Positions 1 to 8,924 of a DNA stretch of 38,162 bases are shown here, piece after piece. The position numbers and the translations under genes were made by a program. Within the stretch, counting starts at the first letter, position 1, and each line of letters starts with the position of its first letter. This DNA is from Bacteroidia bacterium (GTDB lineage Bacteria > Bacteroidota > Bacteroidia > NS11-12g > UBA9320): assembly GCA_016779945.1 (NCBI GenBank), contig JADHMR010000009.1, positions 1 to 38,162 of the forward strand, written 5' to 3'. The notes below the pieces were generated by a model, which did no database searches, was not told the origin of the DNA, and worked only from the letters and a program-made list of their open reading frames with translations.

Positions 1-400
1 TGTTGTACTTAAGCATTATCCCATCTATGAATTTAATAGGGATGTTTCCAGAGTGTTTTAACTCCTCTCTTAATTTATGCGCCAAGTTCTCTAAAGTCTT
101 CTTGTATGCTTTATTTAAAGGTTCATTTAGCTTAAGTGATATCAGTCTGTCAAACTCCTGTAGCTCTGGGCATTCTTTAGACTCTTCAAACTGGTAATTG
201 TTCTTAACTAAATGGTCGTACACCATCTTTGCTAACTGTTCTGTTGCTTTTAGGCGCTTGTTTTCAGGATAGTTATTTGGTTTATAGTCAATGCCTATCT
301 TCTTGGCATTAAATAGTCTGAAACGTTTCTTGTTTAGGTAAAAATCTATGTAGTACTTGCCATCATTCTTTTGGCAAATAGTTGGATATGTTAAATTCAT
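1..400 (-). CDS. Tyrosine recombinase/phage integrase-like N-terminal region (partial, continues left of window)
   Basis: Not in the ORF track. The reverse strand reads from ATG at 400: MNLTYPTICQKNDGKYYIDFYLNKKRFRLFNAKKIGIDYKPNNYPENKRLKATEQLAKMVYDHLVKNNYQFEE..., open to position 1. This resembles the N-terminal arm/SAM-like region of Bacteroidota integrases. It lies next to a tRNA remnant. Confidence 0.65.
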   Translation of the reverse strand, partial: MNLTYPTICQKNDGKYYIDFYLNKKRFRLFNAKKIGIDYKPNNYPENKRLKATEQLAKMVYDHLVKNNYQFEESKECPELQEFDRLISLKLNEPLNKAYKKTLENLAHKLREELKHSGNIPIKFIDGIMLKYN

Positions 401-419
401 CTCGGCACTTTTTCGGCAT

Positions 420-445
420 TAATTGAAAACTGTTATTTTCAATTA
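420..445. repeat. Perfect 10-bp inverted repeat, 6-nt spacer, between integrase start and tRNA remnant
   Basis: T AATTGAAAA CTGTTA TTTTCAATT A, read directly. Confidence 0.8.
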
Positions 446-481
446 CCTGTAAGTGCTTTAAAAGCAACACATTATGTGTCA

Positions 482-545
482 TTCAGTTGGTTAGAGCGCT
501 AGATTGTGGTTCTAGAGGTCGCCGGTTCGAGACCGGTCTTCCACC
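482..545 (+). pseudogene. 5'-truncated tRNA-His(GTG) copy (probable integration attachment site)
   Basis: D-loop, anticodon arm CTAGA-TTGTGGT-TCTAG (anticodon GTG), T-arm GCCGG-TTCGAGA-CCGGT and 3' acceptor CTTCCAC are present. The expected 5' acceptor partner (GTGGAAG) is absent; the sequence there is TTATGTG. Confidence 0.75.
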
Positions 546-551
546 CAACAA

Positions 552-581
552 AACCCTTCGACAAATCGAGGGGTTTTTTTT
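552..581 (+). terminator. Rho-independent terminator downstream of tRNA-His remnant
   Basis: AACCCTTCGA-CAAA-TCGAGGGGTT followed by a T-run. Confidence 0.75.
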
Positions 582-643
582 ACAACTTTTCTTTTTTGCT
601 GTTAGATTTTGTTTAACTTTACTTCAACTAAATTCTTATTATT

Positions 644-1141
644 ATGAAATATTTACAACTACTAATCTTTTTATTTATTGGCTCGTTCACATTTGCGCAG
701 TTTGGTATAAAGGCCAACTATACGTCATATAATCTTAAAGTATCAGCACAGGGCTTGAGCGTGTCTGAGACAGTTGATGGGTTTGGCATCGGATTAGATT
801 ATGCTTTTGAATTGGGTAAAACATCATTAATTGCAGGATTGAATGCTGATTTCCTTTCCGAAGATGGCGACAGTGAAACTGTTATAACCCCTTCTGCTGT
901 TATAAGATATCCAATTGGAGATTCCTTTGGGTTAAGAGGCGGACTAGCTCTTGTTAATTGGTCTGATGTAGAAGACCCAATCAAAGCCTCATTACTTCAT
1001 TTGCCAATTGGACTTGACGTTGGTGTTTCTGAAAAAATATCAATTATTGCCAATTACAGTATTGCTTTAGGAGACAGACTCGATGGTGAAGGAAAATTTA
1101 CAGACAACAATTTTAATATAGGGTTACATTATAGTTTTTGA
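644..1141 (+). CDS. Small outer-membrane beta-barrel (opacity-like) protein
   Basis: 165 aa, signal peptide MKYLQLLIFLFIGSFTFAQ, alternating beta-strand pattern, C-terminal aromatic (LHYSF). Confidence 0.75.
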   Translation: MKYLQLLIFLFIGSFTFAQFGIKANYTSYNLKVSAQGLSVSETVDGFGIGLDYAFELGKTSLIAGLNADFLSEDGDSETVITPSAVIRYPIGDSFGLRGGLALVNWSDVEDPIKASLLHLPIGLDVGVSEKISIIANYSIALGDRLDGEGKFTDNNFNIGLHYSF

Positions 1142-1170
1142 TTAAATCAAACGTAATTACAACAAAATAT

Positions 1171-1198
1171 AAACCCTCGAATTTTCGAGGGTTTTTTT
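1171..1198 (+). terminator. Rho-independent terminator
   Basis: AAACCCTCGA-ATTT-TCGAGGGTTTTTTT. Confidence 0.8.
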
Positions 1199-1233
1199 AT
1201 TTAAATCTATAAGTTGTTTTTTAAAACGTTAAC

Positions 1234-3636
1234 TTATTTTAAAAACCTTTCCAGCCATTGGTCTTGCTCCCAAATAAGATGAAAAATACTTTCTTTTGCA
1301 CGGTAGCCATGACTTTCTTTTGGCAACATAACAAGCCTAACCGTAGCGCCGAGTCCTTTTAGGGCATTAAAATATCGAATGCTTTGCATGGGGTAGGTTC
1401 CCGAGTTATTGTCTGCCTCTCCGTGCACCAATAACAGTGGCGTTTTCATTTTATCTGCATGCATAAACGGCGACATGGTGTAATACAATTCAGGAGTATC
1501 CCAGTAACTTCTTTCCTCGCTCTGAAAGCCAAAAGGAGTTAATGTTCGGTTATACGCGCCACTTCTTGCAATACCAGCAGCAAACAAATTTGTATGTGAA
1601 AGTAGGTTAGCAACCATAAATGCACCATAACTATGTCCTCCAACAGCAACCCTTTTTATATCAATATACCCAAGTTTATTAACAGCATCAATTGCTGCAG
1701 TTGCATTTGCAATCAATTGCTTTCGGAAAGAATCGTTAGGTTCATTATTTTCTATACCTACTATTGGAAATGACGCATTACTCAAGACTACATACCCTTT
1801 TGTTACCCAATATACAGGAGACCCCCATCTTAGATAAGTGAACTCATTTGGACTCTGAGTAGTTTGTGATGCGCTTGCTTTGTTTTTATACTCTCTAGGA
1901 TATGCCCAAAGTATCATGGGTAAATTTTTTGCAGTTTCAGGCGTGTATCCAACAGGCAGATATAGTGTCCCTGATAAATCTAAACCATCATCTCGCTTGT
2001 ATGTAATAACTTCTTTGTGCACCTCCTCCAAAACTTGATAAGGATTTGAAAAATTAGTCAGTTGTTGCAAAGAATCATTAGCAATGTTGTAGGAGTAAAA
2101 ATTAGGAAATTCGGTTTTAGACTCAAGTTTAATTAACATCTTACTTTTATGGGCATCAAAATCTAAAATTGTTTCTTTTTTGGTGGTATAACTAGAGCTA
2201 TAAATACGTTCACTCTCGTAAGTGTCTAAATTCATTTTATCTACAAATGGAAACTGTCCTTTTTCAGAATAACCATCGCCAGATAAAAATAAGCTCTCCT
2301 CTTTAATGGATAACACATTGGTTCCTAGGGCTCCTTTTTCAGTAATAAAATCTCCGGGGTCGCTGTAAATATCTTGATAATTCCGATCTGAAATAATTTT
2401 TCCTTCCCCTGATGGATTTGAGGGGTTGAAGACATATGTTTTTGTGTTTCTGCTATTCCACCACCTGTCAATAGCAACAGCAACTTTGTCATTTCCCCAC
2501 AAAATTCTTGAAAAACGATTTTTGGTTTTTATAATAGATCGTGCTCCTTTATCGAAAGGCGCCTCCCATTCAAAAACTTCATCTCTAAATTGGACTTCTC
2601 TTGAGGGGTCACCTTCGTCCAAAGCAACTACATAGTATAGCGAGGAGGGCTTGTCATTTCTCCAGCCAAAGTTTCTAGGCCCTTTTTGGGTCGACATAAA
2701 CCCTTTTGGTAATTCTTCAAGTAGTTGTTGCTCCAGTACTACTTTTATAGGCGTAGCTTTTTTACTGAATACTGTTGTTTTTGAAGCAAAACGTCTGTAG
2801 GGAACAATATATGAAAATGGCTTTTCCAACGTTGAGATGCTTACGTAATTCCCGTCAGGAGAAAAGCTAATGTTAGTGTACATGGCATTTGGTAAAAAAT
2901 CCTTAACGGTTCCATTTATGTTAACTTCTGCTAAATGAGAAATGGCAAGTTGTTCAAAATTGTGTTCGTCTGTTGGATTCTTGAGTAAGTCTTGATAGGT
3001 TCTGTTTTGCGCTTTTTTGCCGTTATTTTCTGAAATTGTAGGCCCTTGAGGAATATAAGTATTAGTGTCAATAATCGATAACCGTTTTTTGGGCAACATT
3101 TTGACTAAAAGCCTAGAGCTGTCTTTAAACCAATTTATAACATCGCCCAAGTTTGCGTTTACATTGGCTTGTGTGAGTTTTTTTATTTGGTGTGATTCAA
3201 TATCGATAACCCAAACCTCAACACCATTTTCAGTAGTATGTGTTAGCGCAATTTTTTTCTCATCGGGTGACCAATTGAAATTTGCTAGGCGAGGATTTTG
3301 AGGAAGGCCCTCTACTTGTAAGAGCTCTTTTTTTCCAACCAACTGTATTTTTACGTTATTGTAGTAGGTTGTTCGGCTACCAATATTTGTTCTTGGATTT
3401 ATCCGTAGCCCTGCTAGTCTCATTTCTGTTTCGGAAAGTTCTTGAATGCTTTTATATGTATCGGCATAACGGAAAACCATAACGGTTTTTTTCTCGTTGA
3501 TTAGAACTGATGGGGCTCTTTTGATGTCAAGTAGTGCTAACAACTCATCTGAAGGTGTTTTATAGCTAACGGAATCTTGACTAAATGAAAAAACTACATT
3601 TAAAAAAATAGTCAAGAAGAGGAAAGGGATTCTCAT
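1234..3636 (-). CDS. S9 family (prolyl oligopeptidase / glutamyl endopeptidase-like) secreted peptidase
   Basis: 800 aa, signal peptide, C-terminal alpha/beta hydrolase with GGHSYGAFM nucleophile elbow, HGEADNN and ESHGY. Confidence 0.88.
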   Translation of the reverse strand: MRIPFLFLTIFLNVVFSFSQDSVSYKTPSDELLALLDIKRAPSVLINEKKTVMVFRYADTYKSIQELSETEMRLAGLRINPRTNIGSRTTYYNNVKIQLVGKKELLQVEGLPQNPRLANFNWSPDEKKIALTHTTENGVEVWVIDIESHQIKKLTQANVNANLGDVINWFKDSSRLLVKMLPKKRLSIIDTNTYIPQGPTISENNGKKAQNRTYQDLLKNPTDEHNFEQLAISHLAEVNINGTVKDFLPNAMYTNISFSPDGNYVSISTLEKPFSYIVPYRRFASKTTVFSKKATPIKVVLEQQLLEELPKGFMSTQKGPRNFGWRNDKPSSLYYVVALDEGDPSREVQFRDEVFEWEAPFDKGARSIIKTKNRFSRILWGNDKVAVAIDRWWNSRNTKTYVFNPSNPSGEGKIISDRNYQDIYSDPGDFITEKGALGTNVLSIKEESLFLSGDGYSEKGQFPFVDKMNLDTYESERIYSSSYTTKKETILDFDAHKSKMLIKLESKTEFPNFYSYNIANDSLQQLTNFSNPYQVLEEVHKEVITYKRDDGLDLSGTLYLPVGYTPETAKNLPMILWAYPREYKNKASASQTTQSPNEFTYLRWGSPVYWVTKGYVVLSNASFPIVGIENNEPNDSFRKQLIANATAAIDAVNKLGYIDIKRVAVGGHSYGAFMVANLLSHTNLFAAGIARSGAYNRTLTPFGFQSEERSYWDTPELYYTMSPFMHADKMKTPLLLVHGEADNNSGTYPMQSIRYFNALKGLGATVRLVMLPKESHGYRAKESIFHLIWEQDQWLERFLK

Positions 3637-3705
3637 GCTTTGCGTGTTTAGGTGTGCTAAATTTATGAAAAACAGTACATTAGTATGATTTTAAATTAAA
3701 TAAAA

Positions 3706-6060
3706 ATGATGCGATCTTCTTTACCTCTTGTGTTTTTTTTCACGTGCACCTTACTTTTTGCTCAGAACGAAAAAAAAGTAAAGGAAAATGAATTAAAAAC
3801 TATTGATGAACTCGTTTCAGGAATGAAGCCTTCCGTAGGATTGCTAACAACCTACTTAAATATTAATAACACCCTTTATTTTGAACTTCAAGATAGTGTT
3901 TTAAACAAAGAATTATTAGTTGTTACACGAATGGCTCAATTACCCGGGAATTATTCTGGTTATCTAAATGCTGGTTCTAAAACATCAGAACGTGTAATTG
4001 TTTTTGAGAAAAAGGGCGAGAGTATTCTAATGAAACAATTGAGTTATTTAAATATTTCAAATAGTCTTGATCCCATCACACAAAGTGTACAAGAAAATAA
4101 TTATCCCCCCATTTTGGCAGCATTTAAAATTAAAAATTCTGATACTGGCCGTTACTTAATTGATGTTTCCTCCTATTTTATGGATGACTCCCCTGGATTC
4201 AATATAGTCAGAACATCTGATAGTGAAAAATTCAAGATTGGAGGTGTCGATAAGAAAAGGAGCTTCATTGATCAAGCCAACAGTTTTCCAAAAAACACAG
4301 AAATTTTGCATACGCTAACCTTTAGTGCCAAAAAACCTCCCGTTGGTAATTTATCGAAAACACTGAGTTTTCAAATAAACCACTCCATAATTGCTTTACC
4401 TGATGACCCAATGCAGGTGAGATATGAAGATAAGCGTGTAGGTTGGTTTACATTAAATAAAATTGACTACAGTTCAAGTGCGTTAAAATCCGACGATTAC
4501 AAAATTGTAAAGCGATGGCGTTTAGAGCCAAAAGACAAATCCAAATATCTAAATGGAGAACTTGTTGAACCCATAAAGCCAATTGTTTACTATTTAGATC
4601 CCGCAACTCCTCTAAAGTGGCGAAAATATTTTAAGATGGGTATTGAAGACTGGAATCAAGTCTTTGAAAAAGCAGGATTTAAAAATGCTATCATAGCAAA
4701 AGATCCACCCACTAAAGAAGAGGATCCTGAATTTAACCCTGAAGATATTAGGTATTCTACTGTTCGCTATGTTGCCTCAACAACTCGTAATGCTGTAGGA
4801 CCTAGCGTATCAGATCCACGTACTGGAGAAATTTTGGAAAGCGATATTATTTGGTATCACAATCACTTAAGATCCTACAGAAACAGGTATCTTTTAGAAA
4901 CCGGTGCAGCAAATTCTAAAGCAAGAGGGCTAAACACTCCTGAAGAAGAAATAGGGGAGATGATGCGAAGAGTGATTTCGCATGAAGTAGGACATGCATT
5001 AGGGCTTCCTCACAACATGAAAGCCAGCAGCGCTTACCCAGTTGATTCTCTAAGATCGGGAACATTTACGCAGAAATATGGCATTGCCACCACAATTATG
5101 GATTATGCCCGATACAATTATGTTGCACAACCCGAAGACAAAAATATTCGATTTATTAGAAAACTCGGGCCATATGATGATTATTCAATCGAATGGGGCT
5201 ATCGTTATTTTGATATGCCATCGAATGATGAACGTGAGGTTTTACGCAAAATGGTTGATGATAAATCATTAGACCCGATTTATATGTTTGGAGGTAGAGG
5301 TAATGATCCAAATGCACAAACGGAAAATATTGGAGACGACCCAGTAAAGGCCAGCAATTATGGAATTTCTAATCTTAAAATTGTAGCTCGTAATCTGATG
5401 CAGTGGACTGTTGAACCTAATGGAAATTATGACGACCTAAGCGAAATATATAATGAACTTTTAGGGGTTTACCGTAGGTACATATATCATGTGCTGAATC
5501 TTGTGGGTGGTATTTACAATACGCCTCACAACAATAATCAAGATGTAGCAGCTACATATGTAAATGTGCCGCTTTCAAAGCAAATGGAAGCGCTAAATTT
5601 TTTAGACGCAAATCTGTGGGATACTCAAGAATGGCTCTTTGCTGAGCAACTGGTATCTCAATTCAAAAACCAAGGCGCATTTGAAGATGTTAAAAATATC
5701 CAAAACACCGCTTTAAGTACCCTTTTGAATTCTAAAAAATTAAATGGACTACTTTCTTCAAATGCTACCTTGTCTGGAACTGGAATAGCAGTTGAAACAT
5801 TGATACGTCACCTGCATCAAACTATAATTGTAAGTACTGTCGCAAAAGATGATTTTCAAAAAAATCTACAACTTACTTTTGCGGAAAGGCTTAGGTCGTT
5901 AGTTAAAGACGAGACGTTACATCCAACTATTAAAGCCGAAATTGACTATATACTGAGTGAAACAAATCGTTTGGCGACTAAAAGATCAAAAAAGGCAACA
6001 TCAGAATTAAAGCCCCATTATCTCTATTTAGCTAAGTTGAGCGTCATAGAAACTTTGTAG
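3706..6060 (+). CDS. Zinc-dependent metalloprotease (DUF5117/DUF5118-type zincin)
   Basis: 784 aa, signal peptide, HEVGHALGLPHN zinc-binding motif. Confidence 0.85.
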   Translation: MMRSSLPLVFFFTCTLLFAQNEKKVKENELKTIDELVSGMKPSVGLLTTYLNINNTLYFELQDSVLNKELLVVTRMAQLPGNYSGYLNAGSKTSERVIVFEKKGESILMKQLSYLNISNSLDPITQSVQENNYPPILAAFKIKNSDTGRYLIDVSSYFMDDSPGFNIVRTSDSEKFKIGGVDKKRSFIDQANSFPKNTEILHTLTFSAKKPPVGNLSKTLSFQINHSIIALPDDPMQVRYEDKRVGWFTLNKIDYSSSALKSDDYKIVKRWRLEPKDKSKYLNGELVEPIKPIVYYLDPATPLKWRKYFKMGIEDWNQVFEKAGFKNAIIAKDPPTKEEDPEFNPEDIRYSTVRYVASTTRNAVGPSVSDPRTGEILESDIIWYHNHLRSYRNRYLLETGAANSKARGLNTPEEEIGEMMRRVISHEVGHALGLPHNMKASSAYPVDSLRSGTFTQKYGIATTIMDYARYNYVAQPEDKNIRFIRKLGPYDDYSIEWGYRYFDMPSNDEREVLRKMVDDKSLDPIYMFGGRGNDPNAQTENIGDDPVKASNYGISNLKIVARNLMQWTVEPNGNYDDLSEIYNELLGVYRRYIYHVLNLVGGIYNTPHNNNQDVAATYVNVPLSKQMEALNFLDANLWDTQEWLFAEQLVSQFKNQGAFEDVKNIQNTALSTLLNSKKLNGLLSSNATLSGTGIAVETLIRHLHQTIIVSTVAKDDFQKNLQLTFAERLRSLVKDETLHPTIKAEIDYILSETNRLATKRSKKATSELKPHYLYLAKLSVIETL

Positions 6061-6079
6061 GTTTTGAAAACTAGTACGT

Positions 6080-7102
6080 TTATTCTTTTAAGCTTAGTCT
6101 TTCCTCGCGGTTTACAATTTCCCATGCGGTATAAAACACAAGTCTAGTGCGTTTTTCTAGAAGGTCATATTCTATTTTTTCTACCGTATCGGAAGGCGCA
6201 TGGTAATCAGCGTGTGTGCCGTTAAAATAAAAAATAACAGGAATATCGTTTTTGGCAAAATTGTAATGATCGGAGCGGTAGTAGTATCGGTTTTGACGAT
6301 AGCGCCCACGCTCAAAAACTTCAGTTGTAGGGTCATTGTAGCGATAGTCTAACTCCAAATTCACATATTTTTTGTTCATAGCTTCTGAAACATCATGTAA
6401 GTCTTGTGAAAGGATGTCAGAACCTATAAGATACATATAGTTTGGGTTGTCTTCGTGCAAACTATCTATGCGTCCAATCATATCAATATTCAGGTTAGCT
6501 ACCGTATTTTCAAGTGGATATACGGGGTTGTCGGTGTAATACTTAGACCCTAAAAGTCCTTTTTCTTCCCCAGTAACGTGTAAAAACAGAATGGAACGTT
6601 TTGGGCGATGTCCTTGTTTAATAGCCTCTTGGAAAGCTTCTGCAATTTCCAAAATGGCAACACTGCCTGAGCCATCATCATCAGCACCATTGTTAACTTG
6701 TCCGTCAGCTTCTACACCAATGTGATCTAGGTGTGCCGTAATGACCAACAATTCTTCGGGCTTCTCACTACCTTCTATGTATGCCAAAACATTATTGCAA
6801 TCAATGGTTTTACTTTCTCTGTATGCATTAAGTTGCATGGGCATGAAGTAATCTCCGTTAGGCATACCACCTTTAATTCCTAGAGCTTCATATTCTCCTT
6901 TGAGGTAATTGATAGCTAAGGTTTCGCCTTCGGTTCCAGTTTCTCTCCCCATAAAATCATCAGAAGCATACGTATATAGATGTTCTTTTAGTTCTTTGGA
7001 AGTAATGGTGTTGCCAAACGCGGTAGGGGTAAATTCTATACTTTTTTGACTGGAGGCACAAGAGAATAAAATTGCACCGATAAGGATAAGAGTGTGTTTC
7101 AT
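6080..7102 (-). CDS. M28 family peptidase, lipoprotein
   Basis: ORF opens at 7165, but MKHTLILIGAILFSCASS (ATG at 7102) gives a lipobox start. Contains AHLDHIG, NNGADDDGSG, GEEKGLLGS and SDHYNF. Confidence 0.85.
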   Translation of the reverse strand: MKHTLILIGAILFSCASSQKSIEFTPTAFGNTITSKELKEHLYTYASDDFMGRETGTEGETLAINYLKGEYEALGIKGGMPNGDYFMPMQLNAYRESKTIDCNNVLAYIEGSEKPEELLVITAHLDHIGVEADGQVNNGADDDGSGSVAILEIAEAFQEAIKQGHRPKRSILFLHVTGEEKGLLGSKYYTDNPVYPLENTVANLNIDMIGRIDSLHEDNPNYMYLIGSDILSQDLHDVSEAMNKKYVNLELDYRYNDPTTEVFERGRYRQNRYYYRSDHYNFAKNDIPVIFYFNGTHADYHAPSDTVEKIEYDLLEKRTRLVFYTAWEIVNREERLSLKE

Positions 7103-7148
7103 GACAAAAATTATTATACTGCAATATAGTAGAAAATCCAAGAAAAGA

Positions 7149-7910
7149 TCACACCTGCTTAGCAATAAAATCCCACAAAAGAATCCGTTGTTCTAAGGCT
7201 TGTTTTGCAAATTCTGTAACCTCGTCCCAGTTTTTGGCGTTTGTTCCACATAGTTCATCCATCATTTGTAATGCCATAGGTCCATGTTCGTCACCGTCAA
7301 GTTCTATGTGTCGTTCAAGATAGTAAAGCAAGGTATCTACACTACTTTTTTGCTGGTTAGCTAATCCACGAACTAAAGCAACAAACAAATCTGGAATAAG
7401 GTCTTCTCTACCATAAGTAAAAACACCCGCAATCACATGCACAGGTGCTTGGGTAGCTGTTGTGAGTGAAAAACGAACAAACTCCTTAATTTCATTAGGG
7501 ATATCGGCATGTTCAACAGCATGTTGCCAGGAAGCTCCGTTTTGAATAGCCGATACTAAGCTAGCAATAGCAGTGGTGTCTGCTCCAATTTCTTCCATTG
7601 CCTGCAAGTAAAGTTCATAGTGACTTACAGGACGTCCAGTTGTGTCAACATCACTTTCTTCACCCCAAACGATTTCATTTATCAAGCGTCTGCTTGAAGG
7701 ATTTCCTACGGGAACCCAAGGAAGATCGGTGCAAGTAAGTTTTTGTTGTAAGGCTTTTACTAATGACATAAAATCCCATACCGCAAAAGCGTGGTACTTC
7801 ATGAACACGCTAATAGCTTCAACGGAATTTAGTTTTGAGTAAAGTGGATGATTTAATAGGGCCTCTCTGTAGGGTGCTAAAGTTTTCGTTAAATAATCTG
7901 TAGTTATCAT
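7149..7910 (-). CDS. DUF3050 family protein (heme-oxygenase-like helical fold)
   Basis: 253 aa; MKYHAFAVWDFMSLVKALQQKLT...WGEESDVD...YYLERHIELDGDEHGPMAL matches the recalled DUF3050 pattern. Confidence 0.75.
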   Translation of the reverse strand: MITTDYLTKTLAPYREALLNHPLYSKLNSVEAISVFMKYHAFAVWDFMSLVKALQQKLTCTDLPWVPVGNPSSRRLINEIVWGEESDVDTTGRPVSHYELYLQAMEEIGADTTAIASLVSAIQNGASWQHAVEHADIPNEIKEFVRFSLTTATQAPVHVIAGVFTYGREDLIPDLFVALVRGLANQQKSSVDTLLYYLERHIELDGDEHGPMALQMMDELCGTNAKNWDEVTEFAKQALEQRILLWDFIAKQV

Positions 7911-7927
7911 AAGCTATTTTTCAAAAA

Positions 7928-7935
7928 CAAATTTA
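7928..7935 (-). promoter_or_regulatory. Bacteroidota -7 element for the DUF3050 gene
   Basis: Minus-strand TAAATTTG (TAnnTTTG), 18 bp upstream of the start codon. Confidence 0.45.
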
Positions 7936-7981
7936 CCCAAAACCGTAGCAATTACCTTTAAGTATTTGTTATTTTTGAAAC

Positions 7982-8833
7982 ATGTCACGAGTTTATCTTA
8001 CTGAATGTCCTCGAGACGCAATGCAAGGCATAAAGGCTTTTATTCCTACCGCCACTAAGGTGCGTTATCTTCAGACTTTACTTCGTGTGGGATTCGATAT
8101 ATTGGATTTTGGCAGTTTTGTTTCACACAAGGCAGTGCCTCAAATGAGTGACACACATCAAGTAGTTCAGCAGCTAGACTTGAGTAATACCGCAACAAAG
8201 CTTTTGGCAATTGTAGCTAACGAGCGTGGTGCAGCAGATGCGCTAGCGTATCCTCAAATAGACTTTTTGGGGTATCCCTTTTCAATATCAGAAAATTTTC
8301 AAATGCGGAACACCAACAAAACTATCGAAGATTCAATAGATGTTTTGGAAAGAATTATTTCTCAAGTTACGAAAGCCAACAAGGAGCTTGTGGTGTATTT
8401 ATCAATGGGATTTGGTAATCCTTATGGCGATCCATGGAGTCCAGCGCTTGTAGCCGAATGGGTAGAAAAATTAGCACAGCGCGGAGTTGAACGCATTTCA
8501 TTATCAGATACAGTTGGTGTTGCCCAACCAAAAATTATATCATCGTTATTTGAGCATTTACTTCACTCGCACCCTCAAGTTTATTTTGGAGCTCACTTAC
8601 ACGCAAACCCAAATGAAGCCACGTCCAAAATTGAGGCTGCTTTTAATGGAGGCTGTCGTGCATTTGACAGCGCAATCCGCGGGTTGGGAGGTTGTCCCAT
8701 GGCTAAAGATGAACTTACAGGAAACGTTCCCACTGAAAAACTTATTTCTTTTTTGACTTCACGAAAGGCAGATTCTAACCTTAACCCCTTGCATTTTGAA
8801 TCTGCCTACAACGCATCTCTAGCATGGAGTTAA
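7982..8833 (+). CDS. Hydroxymethylglutaryl-CoA lyase
   Basis: 283 aa TIM barrel: ECPRDAMQG, DFGSFVS, SLSDTVGVA, GAHLHANP, GGCRAFDSAIRGLGGCPMA. Confidence 0.87.
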   Translation: MSRVYLTECPRDAMQGIKAFIPTATKVRYLQTLLRVGFDILDFGSFVSHKAVPQMSDTHQVVQQLDLSNTATKLLAIVANERGAADALAYPQIDFLGYPFSISENFQMRNTNKTIEDSIDVLERIISQVTKANKELVVYLSMGFGNPYGDPWSPALVAEWVEKLAQRGVERISLSDTVGVAQPKIISSLFEHLLHSHPQVYFGAHLHANPNEATSKIEAAFNGGCRAFDSAIRGLGGCPMAKDELTGNVPTEKLISFLTSRKADSNLNPLHFESAYNASLAWS

Positions 8834-8862
8834 TATCTTATTTAAAATAATTCCAAATAAAT

Positions 8863-8893
8863 TTTGTTGTAAGATATTCTGGCTTTAAATTTG
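8863..8893 (+). promoter_or_regulatory. Bacteroidota sigma-ABfr-type promoter for the porin/FMN-binding cluster
   Basis: TTTG-N19-TAAATTTG, exact match to TTTG/TAnnTTTG spacing, 32 bp upstream of ATG 8925. Confidence 0.7.
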
Positions 8894-8924
8894 CCTTAAT
8901 TTAAACCAGTCTAAATAAATATAA

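Noticed and set aside
3-197. 64-aa plus-strand ORF at the left edge
   Set aside because: Antisense to the better-supported minus-strand integrase-like frame.
487-732. 81-aa ORF
   Set aside because: Runs through the tRNA-His remnant and its terminator into the next gene's leader; artefact.
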